A stretch of 26,515 nt of DNA from positions 1 to 26,515 of the forward strand of contig JBDVGI010000236.1 of NCBI GenBank assembly GCA_039962885.1, read 5' to 3'. This stretch comes from Litorimonas sp039962885. Lineage in GTDB: Bacteria; Pseudomonadota; Alphaproteobacteria; Caulobacterales; Maricaulaceae. The notes beneath the pieces are model-generated. The model was not told where the DNA came from, did no database searches, and saw only the letters and a program-made list of their open reading frames with translations. This document shows, one piece after another, positions 1-5,851 of the stretch. Each line of letters starts with the position of its first letter. Position 1 is the first letter of the stretch. The translations under genes and the position numbers were made by a program.

Positions 1-112
1 GTGTGCGGTCAATGACCTTAGAGCGCGCACGGGTCTTCATGCGTTTACCCATTTGCACGACCAAACCCTCTGCGCCCGGCTCTATCATCATCTCTACGGC
101 TTTACTGTCCAT
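1..112 (-). CDS. Partial copy of a small RHH-like hypothetical protein (copy 1)
   Basis: This is the 5' end of a minus-strand gene that runs off the left edge. From the ATG at 112 the visible codons read MDSKAVEMM and onward, and they match residue for residue the N-terminus of the complete gene at 2219-2548. The first 119 bases of the window are identical to 2437-2555. The upstream extension that is possible in copy 2 (GTG at 2629) is GTA here, which supports the MDSK start for both copies. Function is unknown; see the full copy for the domain description. It could equally be a truncated remnant, since its 3' part is outside the window. Confidence 0.5.
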   Translation of the reverse strand, partial: MDSKAVEMMIEPGAEGLVVQMGKRMKTRARSKVIDRT

Positions 113-239
113 AAAACTACGATAGCCGCTATTTATAACCAAGCCCTTAATGCGCTGCTGTAAATGAAAGCAAAAATGACCCCTGATTTGTACGAGGTTT
201 GAGGGTTTGAGCTTTACCCAAGCGCTTTGCTGAACGGGT
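1..239. repeat. Direct repeat copy 1 (runs off left edge)
   Basis: Bases 1-239 match 2437-2675 in direct orientation, offset 2436. Bases 1-119 are identical. Bases 120-239 carry roughly a dozen substitutions and no gaps by eye. Similarity stops abruptly after the shared GAACGGGT. The repeat covers the start of the RHH-like gene and its upstream region. Confidence 0.9.
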
Positions 240-393
240 TGTGGATACTTGCGGGCGTTCCCTTTTGGGGGCAAAACGGACGAAAGACTGTAAACAAGAA
301 TTATAATATCTAGCTATTGCCTGGTGCAATTTTAAATTGCTGTTAATGTTTTGTAAATTTCGGGCAAATAGAATTAAATCCTAAACTCAACAC
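113..393. other. Intergenic region upstream of the secreted-protein gene
   Basis: Bases 113-239 are the upstream part of repeat copy 1. Bases 240-393 are AT-rich and I see no gene in them. The two flanking genes are divergent, so promoters for both should lie here, but I could not recognise a convincing -35/-10 pair or a strong ribosome binding site before the ATG at 394. Confidence 0.4.
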
Positions 394-448
394 ATGGTCA
401 AATTTAATCTTTTTTCGTATCCTCATATTTAGTTGTCTAACGATCGCG
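394..448 (+). other. Out-of-frame signal peptide start of the following gene
   Basis: The ATG at 394 opens a frame that hits TAG at 430-432. Removing one T from the six-T run at 410-415 joins it without a stop to the frame of the gene at 449. The joined product begins MVKFNLFRILIFSCLTIAV and ends with a plausible signal peptidase site, SVSYA before QDSD. The downstream frame upstream of 449 is open back to 347 but contains no ATG, GTG or TTG. So either the gene carries a one-base frameshift, or the run varies, or the sequence has an indel error. Confidence 0.6.
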
Positions 449-2053
449 GTGACAAACCTTACATCAGTAAGCTATGCGCAGGACTCCGATCTTGACGGTA
501 TCATTGATCCCATCGATTTGGATGATGACAATGATGGGATAATTGACACTGTAGAAAACGACGCCATTAAAGTTGACTTTTCGAGCGCAGGTGATGGTGA
601 TGGCGGTAGCCTCGCAACTTGGAATCAAATTTTCAGAGTCGCAGGCGTCCCAGCTGGTTCCGTTATTCGGCATCGCGACGGTGCGGTTGTACCAGGCGTA
701 GGGATTAATATTAATAATTTTCGGGCTGGTCGTTTCAATAATGATCCAAATTCCAGCAATTGGAACGGAACCGCTAATGATCCTTATTATATTCTAGCAG
801 CTGACGACATTTACTTTCATCAATTGAGCACCCCTGGAACGATTAGCTTTACTGGCTTAGATACAACTTTAAAATATAATGTTCGAATCTATAATTTAAT
901 TGGAAACCGAGCTGATGTTGTAGATACTTTCATGGTTACGGACGGAGCTTCCACACGAACGGCGTCAAATACGCGTGGGGCAGGTTGGGCCGCTACAAAC
1001 CTTCATGATGCAGGTACCGTTTTTGAAAATATATCTGCAACCGCGGCAGGTCGAGTTACCGTAACGACACCGCCGCCAAGTGTGAACGCTTTTCCATTAA
1101 ATGCGATTATCTTGGAAATACTAAATGACTTTGACGGGGACGGCATTCCTGACTTGCGTGATATTGACAGCGATAATGACGGTATCACCGATAATGTAGA
1201 AGCCCAGACAACAGCTAATTATATTGTGCCGTCTAATGCGGGTGGTGCCTTCGCCGATAGTGATAATGACGGGCTTGATAATGCTTATGAGCCAAATGGG
1301 TTATCGCCTATCGATACGGATAGCGATAGCACGCAAGATATATTTGATAATGATTCCGACAATGACGGGCTACTTGATATCGAAGAGAGAGATGATACAG
1401 GCCCAACAGCCATAACGTCAGTGGCCGATACAGATAATGACGGCTTGCTAGATATTTTTGAAGGCAGCGCCCTCAATGACAATTACATCGTGAATGACGA
1501 AAATATTTTAGGCGCCGATTTCCTCTTGGGAGACTCGGATGATGACACGGACGCTAATGGCGGTAACGCCGTGCCGTTGACCCAAGACTTAAACTACCGA
1601 GACATTTTTCAAGTCGACATACAGCTAGAAAAAACGGTTGCGGTTTATGACCCCGAAAATGCAGGTCTTTTCATGCTCCCGGGAAATGACGTCATTTATA
1701 CGTTTTCGGGTAGTAATGAAGGCGACGGGCCCAGCGATGATGGCTCTATTTTTCTTGTCGACCGCCTCCCGCCTGAAATCGAATTTTATAATGACGATAT
1801 TGACGATAGCGGTCCTGAAACGGGCGTCATCGTTTTTGCCCAAACGGACACGAACTTGACCTTCACGCCTTCGGCGGATTTGGGCTTCTCAAATGCAGCC
1901 ACTCCCCCCAGTAGTTTTGCAGCATGTAACTATACACCGCTTCTTGGCTATGACCCTAATGTGACCTTCCTATGCTTAAACCCAAAAGGAAACCTCAACT
2001 CAGGAACGCCCTCTCCAAGCTTTAGCTTTCAATTTAGAGCGAGAATAAAGTAG
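449..2053 (+). CDS. Secreted Asp-rich TSP3-repeat protein with DUF11-like C-terminus (N-terminus probably frameshifted)
   Basis: The frame is open from a GTG at 449 and gives 534 residues, but the natural start is probably the ATG at 394, one base out of phase. Residues about 12-36 and 228-330 hold several DxDxDGxxD motifs (DSDLDGIIDP, DFDGDGIPD, DSDNDGITD, DTDNDGLLD), typical of calcium-binding thrombospondin type 3 repeats. Residues about 37-225 look like a beta-rich carbohydrate-binding-type domain. Residues about 393-534 resemble the DUF11 repeat family (LEKTVAVYDP, PGNDVIYTF, DRLPPEIEF). The protein ends just after that domain. I infer an exported, calcium-stabilised surface or matrix protein; no sorting signal is seen. 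It lies between two copies of a direct repeat. Confidence 0.75.
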   Translation: MTNLTSVSYAQDSDLDGIIDPIDLDDDNDGIIDTVENDAIKVDFSSAGDGDGGSLATWNQIFRVAGVPAGSVIRHRDGAVVPGVGININNFRAGRFNNDPNSSNWNGTANDPYYILAADDIYFHQLSTPGTISFTGLDTTLKYNVRIYNLIGNRADVVDTFMVTDGASTRTASNTRGAGWAATNLHDAGTVFENISATAAGRVTVTTPPPSVNAFPLNAIILEILNDFDGDGIPDLRDIDSDNDGITDNVEAQTTANYIVPSNAGGAFADSDNDGLDNAYEPNGLSPIDTDSDSTQDIFDNDSDNDGLLDIEERDDTGPTAITSVADTDNDGLLDIFEGSALNDNYIVNDENILGADFLLGDSDDDTDANGGNAVPLTQDLNYRDIFQVDIQLEKTVAVYDPENAGLFMLPGNDVIYTFSGSNEGDGPSDDGSIFLVDRLPPEIEFYNDDIDDSGPETGVIVFAQTDTNLTFTPSADLGFSNAATPPSSFAACNYTPLLGYDPNVTFLCLNPKGNLNSGTPSPSFSFQFRARIK

Positions 2054-2218
2054 CCTTTAGGCAAAGAATAAATGACAACTCAGTAATGGATAATTTAGAA
2101 CTATTTAGCGCGACTTCTAACGCCTTCAATGGGGATGTTTTTTCTATTTCTGAGCGTCCTAAACTCACCCAAAGTAAGACACTCGCTAACGTCCGCTATG
2201 GAGATCTTGCTACGTTTT

Positions 2219-2548
2219 TCAGAGGCTTAAGTCGCGCGATAAATTGGCCGCTGCGAAATAAATAAGCCCCATTAAAACGGCAGGCCTGCCTTTGCCTATA
2301 GTCTGCGCAAGCGCGGAGACGTAATCTGCATTTTCAGGCGAGAGGCGCACCGTTGTACGGCGCGACGGCGCAAAGACATCTTCGCGAAACCAAGCCGCTA
2401 TATCTGAGACATGGAAATCTTCGCGAATTTGCGAGAGTGTGCGGTCAATGACCTTAGAGCGCGCACGGGTCTTCATGCGTTTACCCATTTGCACGACCAA
2501 ACCCTCTGCGCCCGGCTCTATCATCATCTCTACGGCTTTACTGTCCAT
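2219..2548 (-). CDS. Small hypothetical protein with RHH-like C-terminal half (copy 2, complete)
   Basis: This encodes a 109-residue protein of unknown function. I chose the ATG at 2548 (MDSKAVEMM) because the upstream GTG at 2629 is not conserved in repeat copy 1, and because identity between the copies becomes perfect from about this point. Residues about 25-35 are strongly basic (KRMKTRARSK). Residues about 64-102 read as a strand (TTVRLSP), a helix (ENADYVSALAQTIG) and a second helix (PAVLMGLIYFAAANL), which suggests a ribbon-helix-helix DNA-binding fold; this is inference. There is no TM segment or signal peptide, and no toxin partner is recognisable next to it. Confidence 0.6.
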   Translation of the reverse strand: MDSKAVEMMIEPGAEGLVVQMGKRMKTRARSKVIDRTLSQIREDFHVSDIAAWFREDVFAPSRRTTVRLSPENADYVSALAQTIGKGRPAVLMGLIYFAAANLSRDLSL

Positions 2549-2675
2549 AAAACTAGGATAGCCGCTATTCCTAACCAAGCTCTTAATGCGTTGCGGTAAA
2601 TGAAAGTAAAAATGACCCCTGATTTGCACGAGGTTTGAGAGTTTGGGTTTTACCCAAGCGCTTTGCTGAACGGGT
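2437..2675. repeat. Direct repeat copy 2
   Basis: This is the partner of bases 1-239, in the same orientation. It spans the first 112 bases of the RHH-like gene and 127 bases upstream of it. The identical block covers the coding part and the diverged block covers the upstream part. The two copies enclose the TSP3-repeat gene, so recombination between them would delete or amplify a 2436-bp unit. Confidence 0.9.
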
Positions 2676-2917
2676 ACGATAAGGTATTGCGACAGCCTAT
2701 TAAAGCTGCAGGTCGAAAAACACTCGTCGACGCTTTATCGTTTAATACTCTAAAGTTTGGCAAATAAGTTATCTGAAAGATGATATTTTTCGAATCCTGT
2801 CATTCTAACAGGTCACTATACCGCGTCCCGACAAGTAATTTGCTATGTCCCGACACACTTTTTCTTGCCAATAACTTTCAGTTTTGCAAGATGTAAAATG
2901 AAGACTACAGGTATAAA
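2549..2917. other. Divergent intergenic region with small repeats
   Basis: No gene is recognised in this 369-bp stretch. Bases 2549-2675 belong to repeat copy 2. An inverted repeat CCTGT/ACAGG lies at 2796-2800 and 2808-2812. GTCCCGACA occurs twice in direct orientation at 2825-2833 and 2847-2855, 22 bases apart (about two helical turns), 87-117 bases before the RHH-fusion gene. These are possible regulatory sites but unproven. Confidence 0.4.
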
Positions 2918-2941
2918 TTGATCGAAATATCAGGGTTTAAG

Positions 2942-3622
2942 ATGAAATCAGAAAAGAAATCAGAAAGTTTGGAAGTACGTCTCTCACATGTAGATAAGCA
3001 AAATCTACAAGCTAAAGCTGCCCGCGAAGGCCGCTCAGTCAGCCATGTAGTCCGTAGTTTGATTTCTGATTATTTGCATCAACCCAAGCCCCACCCTCAA
3101 CTTTCATTTTTCACGGAACTTCTCATGAAACTTAAATCCAAACCTAAAACAGTCTTAGCCACATTAGCTTGCTTGCCCATACTTGCAGCACCCGTGTTCT
3201 TTTCGACACCCGCCATGGCCGAAAACTTATCCATCAACCTTAAAGGTGAATTCATCAAACAGCTTGAGGATGGAAACAGAGTTCGGAGTTTCAATACTGA
3301 GATACATATTCAAGATGGGCAGTTTTGGCAGATGCGCTTGCCGTCAATTATTGCGCAAGGCACTGAAACAGGATTGTACATGACCGTCAATGTCACCGAA
3401 AACGAGGATGAAGTCACTTTGAAATTAATAATCTGTGAAATCAAAGATGCACCAGCAACAGGGCGAAATATAGTAGAAGTAATCCCAATCGGAATTTGTG
3501 ACGGAGAAAATATTCTATCTCAGCCGACTTTAACAACTCATCATGGTGATGAAGTATCGTTCCGAATGGGAAATTCTTCCGGTGAGACATTCAAATTAAG
3601 CGCGCTACCTAAGAAATTCTAA
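2942..3622 (+). CDS. RHH domain fused to an export signal or membrane segment and an extracytoplasmic domain
   Basis: The 226-residue protein starts at the ATG at 2942, preceded by CAGGG with good spacing; a TTG at 2918 is possible but less likely. Residues about 8-44 form a CopG/Arc-like ribbon-helix-helix unit (SLEVRLSHVDKQNLQAKAA, then GRSVSHVVRSLISDYL). After a proline-rich linker, residues 62-93 look like a signal peptide or a single TM helix: MKLKSKPKT, a hydrophobic core, then an AMA-EN cleavage-like site. The remaining roughly 130 residues are soluble, with cysteines near ICE and ICDG, and I do not recognise them firmly. It could be a membrane-tethered regulator. Alternatively an internal start at 3125 makes a secreted protein. 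The two halves share one uninterrupted frame. Confidence 0.7.
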   Translation: MKSEKKSESLEVRLSHVDKQNLQAKAAREGRSVSHVVRSLISDYLHQPKPHPQLSFFTELLMKLKSKPKTVLATLACLPILAAPVFFSTPAMAENLSINLKGEFIKQLEDGNRVRSFNTEIHIQDGQFWQMRLPSIIAQGTETGLYMTVNVTENEDEVTLKLIICEIKDAPATGRNIVEVIPIGICDGENILSQPTLTTHHGDEVSFRMGNSSGETFKLSALPKKF

Positions 3623-3679
3623 ATCGTCGCTCTTACATTTAACCTTAAAGACTAAACAATACTCGGGTGTCTTAAATTT

Positions 3680-3721
3680 GTATGCGGTTTCAAAACCGTT
3701 TCCCTAGCAGCAGCCGCATAC
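3680..3721 (+). terminator. Nested hairpins downstream of the RHH-fusion gene
   Basis: CGGTT-TCAA-AACCG (within 3685-3698) is followed by TTTCCC, as in an intrinsic terminator. A second, wider inverted repeat pairs GTATGCGG (3680-3687) with CCGCATAC (3714-3721). Both use bases 3685-3687, so they cannot form fully at the same time. A terminator role is inferred from the position 60-100 bases past the stop codon. Confidence 0.4.
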
Positions 3722-3751
3722 CTTACCCATTCGTTAACAGCCGCTACCGAA

Positions 3752-3772
3752 TGAAAGCTAAGTTCGCTTTCA
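3752..3772. repeat. TGAAAGC hairpin, copy A
   Basis: TGAAAGC (3752-3758) and GCTTTCA (3766-3772) form a perfect 7-bp stem with a 7-base loop. The surrounding 30 or so bases resemble 5319-5348. It lies about 130 bases before the zinc-cluster genes. Confidence 0.6.
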
Positions 3773-3875
3773 AGGGTGAGTGTTAGTTTTGGGCATAATA
3801 ACAGCCAGAACCGCATATAATTTGGTGTGCTTAAACTTACCAGTTGACCCCATCGATATTTTTTCCATTGCATAA

Positions 3876-3888
3876 GTTACTTTATAAC
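3876..3888. promoter_or_regulatory. Candidate Zur operator
   Basis: GTTA (3876-3879) and TAAC (3885-3888) form an interrupted palindrome in an AT-rich context, 15 bases before the GTG start of the His-rich gene. Known Zur boxes in proteobacteria centre on GTTATA/TATAAC-like arms. The match is partial. The support is mainly the adjacent zur gene and the metal-binding character of the first gene. Confidence 0.35.
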
Positions 3889-3902
3889 GATAGGTTATTT
3901 TT

Positions 3903-4313
3903 GTGACATTTTTCCGAAACATATGTCTATTTCTGTTCGCCAAACTAAAGGGTTTGGCAGGACTAAAAACTCTGTTCCCAGCGCTCATCATATCCCTTTT
4001 TATATATGGTCAGATCGGATCAACGGCGCATGCACATGATCATGAACACGACACACAGCATAAGCCGTGTGAAGTTTGCATTCTAGCGATTAATGACGAT
4101 GAGAGCGTCTGTGACGACATTGACTTGCCAGATTTGTCAGAAGGGCCTGATATTGTAATCACAGAGTTTTACTCTGACATAGGCAAAACCACAGCTCAGC
4201 TTGAACTGAATTTCTCACTTTATACGCCGCCAAAATCGGCCTCCTTGACTCGACATTTGGACGCCGCGCGCGCACCTCCTTTACCCATAATGAGTATCGT
4301 AGAGCATATTTAA
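3903..4313 (+). CDS. Exported His/Cys-rich metal-binding protein (DUF2946-like)
   Basis: This 136-residue protein starts at GTG 3903. A basic N-terminus is followed by a hydrophobic stretch (about residues 22-40) and a probable cleavage site at STAHA. The mature end begins HDHEHDTQHKPCEVC, with His43, 45, 47, 49 and 53 and Cys56, 59 and 70, a typical metal-binding array. Near the C-terminus the AARAPPLP motif is like that of small DUF2946-type proteins. With zur and merC downstream and a candidate Zur site just before the start, a periplasmic zinc-binding role is inferred. The assignment to DUF2946 is by resemblance only. A strong hairpin at 4383-4400 separates it from zur. Confidence 0.65.
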   Translation: MTFFRNICLFLFAKLKGLAGLKTLFPALIISLFIYGQIGSTAHAHDHEHDTQHKPCEVCILAINDDESVCDDIDLPDLSEGPDIVITEFYSDIGKTTAQLELNFSLYTPPKSASLTRHLDAARAPPLPIMSIVEHI

Positions 4314-4382
4314 CGAGAGTTGAGCGTAAAGAGCGCTATCAAACCTGACGTTAGATTTGCATTCCCTGCATCCATGACTTTA

Positions 4383-4400
4383 CCCCATCACGTGATGGGG
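4383..4400 (+). terminator. Perfect 18-bp palindrome, terminator-like
   Basis: CCCCATCACGTGATGGGG is fully self-complementary and is followed by CTTTATGTTT. It lies 70 bases after the His-rich gene and 47 bases before zur. The likely role is termination or attenuation between the two genes; with no loop it could also be a protein-binding palindrome. Confidence 0.6.
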
Positions 4401-4446
4401 CTTTATGTTTATGGCTTGCACACCCTCAATAAAAGGAGGGCTCGAT

Positions 4447-4929
4447 ATGAGTGTTGAATTGAAAACTCAATCATATGCGACCCAAGCTCTTAACGTGCCT
4501 GCAGCATTAGCCCAAGCAGAACATCTCATAGCTCCTAAAGGCGGCCGTTTCACGGCAATTAGAAAACATGTTTATCACGTCTTACTCAAAGCCTCTCACC
4601 CGCTTGGAGCTTACGAAATCATCGATGAACTCAAGGGTATCGGCTCGCAACAGCCGCCCACGGTTTACCGGGCCTTGTCTTGGTTGATGGATCATGGGCT
4701 GGTCGCAAAAATCGCCTATAATTCTCGCTTTACAACCATACCAATTGGTGTTGAAGCCGATGACTTAGCCTTTGTCATTTGCAGGGAGTGCGGAGGAACC
4801 GACACATTAGAGGCTCCTGGGCTTTCAAAATCACTGCATCAAACGGCAAAGGAACGCGGGTTTAAAGACACGAAAATGGTGATGGAAATTATTGGTTTGT
4901 GTGGCGCGCACAAGAAAGAAGCTTGTTAA
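4447..4929 (+). CDS. zur: Zinc uptake regulator Zur (Fur family)
   Basis: This 160-residue protein is a zinc-sensing repressor of zinc-import genes. The start at 4447 is chosen because AAAGGAGG lies just upstream; an ATG at 4405 lacks a site. The winged-helix DNA-binding part spans about residues 35-90 (GAYEIIDEL, PPTVYRALSWLMDHGLV). The C-terminal half carries the structural zinc cysteines, CREC at 112-115 and C152/H155, plus a terminal Cys160. The presence of CxxC pairs and the genetic link with a His-rich exported protein and MerC favour Zur over Fur or PerR; this choice is inference from family and context. The stop codon overlaps the merC-like start (TAATG). Confidence 0.85.
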   Translation: MSVELKTQSYATQALNVPAALAQAEHLIAPKGGRFTAIRKHVYHVLLKASHPLGAYEIIDELKGIGSQQPPTVYRALSWLMDHGLVAKIAYNSRFTTIPIGVEADDLAFVICRECGGTDTLEAPGLSKSLHQTAKERGFKDTKMVMEIIGLCGAHKKEAC

Positions 4930-5297
4930 TGAGTCTCTTAACTTTTGACCGCGCAGGTGTTGTTCTTTCAACGCTATGTCTTGCGCATTGTATTCTATTG
5001 CCTTTGGCAGCTAGCGTCCTGCCCATTGCAGGCGTGCTGTCTGAGAATGAAATGATTCATAAGGCTCTCGTATTATTCGCTATCATCCCAGCGTTCTTTG
5101 CTTTTACAGCTGTTACCTATTCCAAGTTTGCCCCTATGATACGCGGTTTTGGCGCCCTCGGAATTATCATCCTGCTAATGGGTGCCTTTATTGAGCCCTT
5201 ACATGATTTCGAAACTATTTTGACGATGATTGGAGCTGTTAGCTTAGCCAATACACATATTTTCCGAATTATCGTAAACAAATCCCACAGCCATTAA
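4929..5297 (+). CDS. MerC-domain membrane protein
   Basis: This 122-residue integral membrane protein starts at the ATG at 4929 and shares one base with the zur stop, which implies translational coupling. It has about four TM segments. The first contains the CLAHC motif (Cys17, His20, Cys21), in the place of the metal-binding cysteines of MerC. The C-terminus is His-rich (NKSHSH). MerC is known as a mercuric-ion transporter in mer operons, but MerC-domain proteins are often found beside zur in alphaproteobacteria without other mer genes. No merA, merT, merP or merR is seen here, so a zinc-related transport role is inferred. Confidence 0.8.
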   Translation: MSLLTFDRAGVVLSTLCLAHCILLPLAASVLPIAGVLSENEMIHKALVLFAIIPAFFAFTAVTYSKFAPMIRGFGALGIIILLMGAFIEPLHDFETILTMIGAVSLANTHIFRIIVNKSHSH

Positions 5298-5320
5298 TTG
5301 ATGTCGCGGCTGTTCTGAAA

Positions 5321-5341
5321 TGAAAGCTAATTTCGTTTTCA
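5321..5341. repeat. TGAAAGC hairpin, copy B
   Basis: TGAAAGC (5321-5327) pairs with GTTTTCA (5335-5341) with one G-T wobble and a 7-base loop. The sequence around it aligns with copy A at 3752. It lies 24 bases after the MerC-like gene and may act as its terminator. Confidence 0.5.
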
Positions 5342-5380
5342 AGAGCGTAAATATTAACGAAACCCTACCAAAACCCAGGG

Positions 5381-5405
5381 AATGAAAGCGCAGCGGGCTT
5401 TCATT
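5381..5405. terminator. Hairpin between convergent merC-like and ribD-like genes (copy C)
   Basis: AATGAAAGC (5381-5389) and GCTTTCATT (5397-5405) form a perfect 9-bp stem with a 7-base loop. It begins right after the ribD-like stop at 5408, reading on the minus strand. A bidirectional terminator is the simplest reading. The stem contains the same TGAAAGC core as copies A and B. Confidence 0.6.
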
Positions 5406-5407
5406 TA

Positions 5408-5848
5408 CTACGGCGCCTTATGCCGCTGGAAAAAGACTTTATTGAGCGCGGCTGCGGCCTGCTCTCCCTCTCCGACCACCGTATCAATTCCCGCTTCTTG
5501 GAGGAGCGCCGCGCCGCGCCAATGCACACGCGGGTCAGGGTCAATCACAGCGATTACGCAACGCGCAATCCCCGCCTCAATCAAAGCATTCGCACAGGGC
5601 GCAGTTTGTCCGTAATGGCTGCACGGTTCTAACGTCACATAAGCCGTAGCGCCCTTTGCCTCTCTACCCGCGATTTGCAACGCATTGGTCTCCGCATGAG
5701 GGCGGCCTCCATCGGATGTTACGCCCTGCCCAATAACATGACCGTCTTTAACAAGCACGCAGCCCACAGCAGGATTTTCTGCCGTTCGGCCAATTTGGGT
5801 CTTTGCCAAATCCAGTGCCGCTTGCATATAATCGGCATCACTCCCCAT
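5408..5848 (-). CDS. ribD: RibD-type deaminase domain only (reductase domain absent)
   Basis: This 146-residue protein matches the N-terminal deaminase domain of bifunctional RibD, which converts diaminohydroxyphosphoribosylaminopyrimidine to the aminouracil in riboflavin synthesis. The zinc site is intact: HAE (His51, Glu53) and PCSHYGQTAPC (Cys76, Cys85). It ends at LNKVFFQRHKAP, at the normal junction to the reductase domain. Full RibD is about 350-380 residues, so the reductase half is missing; a hairpin and the zinc cluster follow instead. The ATG is 3 bases after the gpmA stop, so the two are co-transcribed. It may be a stand-alone deaminase or a truncated gene. Confidence 0.8.
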   Translation of the reverse strand: MGSDADYMQAALDLAKTQIGRTAENPAVGCVLVKDGHVIGQGVTSDGGRPHAETNALQIAGREAKGATAYVTLEPCSHYGQTAPCANALIEAGIARCVIAVIDPDPRVHWRGAALLQEAGIDTVVGEGEQAAAALNKVFFQRHKAP

Positions 5849-5851
5849 GGT

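Noticed and set aside
147..329. Minus-strand frame containing RSAKRLGKAQTLKPR, also partly open in repeat copy 2
   Set aside because: The shared part comes from the repeat, the differences between copies change amino acids, and the copies have unrelated N-terminal parts; it is a shadow of the upstream region.
2086..2265. A 59-codon plus-strand frame beginning MDNLELFSATSNAF
   Set aside because: It overlaps the 3' end of the RHH-like gene in antisense, has no ribosome binding site and matches no family I recognise.
2219..3622. Toxin-antitoxin module formed by the two RHH-like genes
   Set aside because: The genes are divergent, and neither neighbour shows a recognisable toxin.
4929..5297. A mercury-resistance operon
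   Set aside because: Only the MerC domain is present; no merR, merT, merP or merA, and the neighbour is a zinc regulator.
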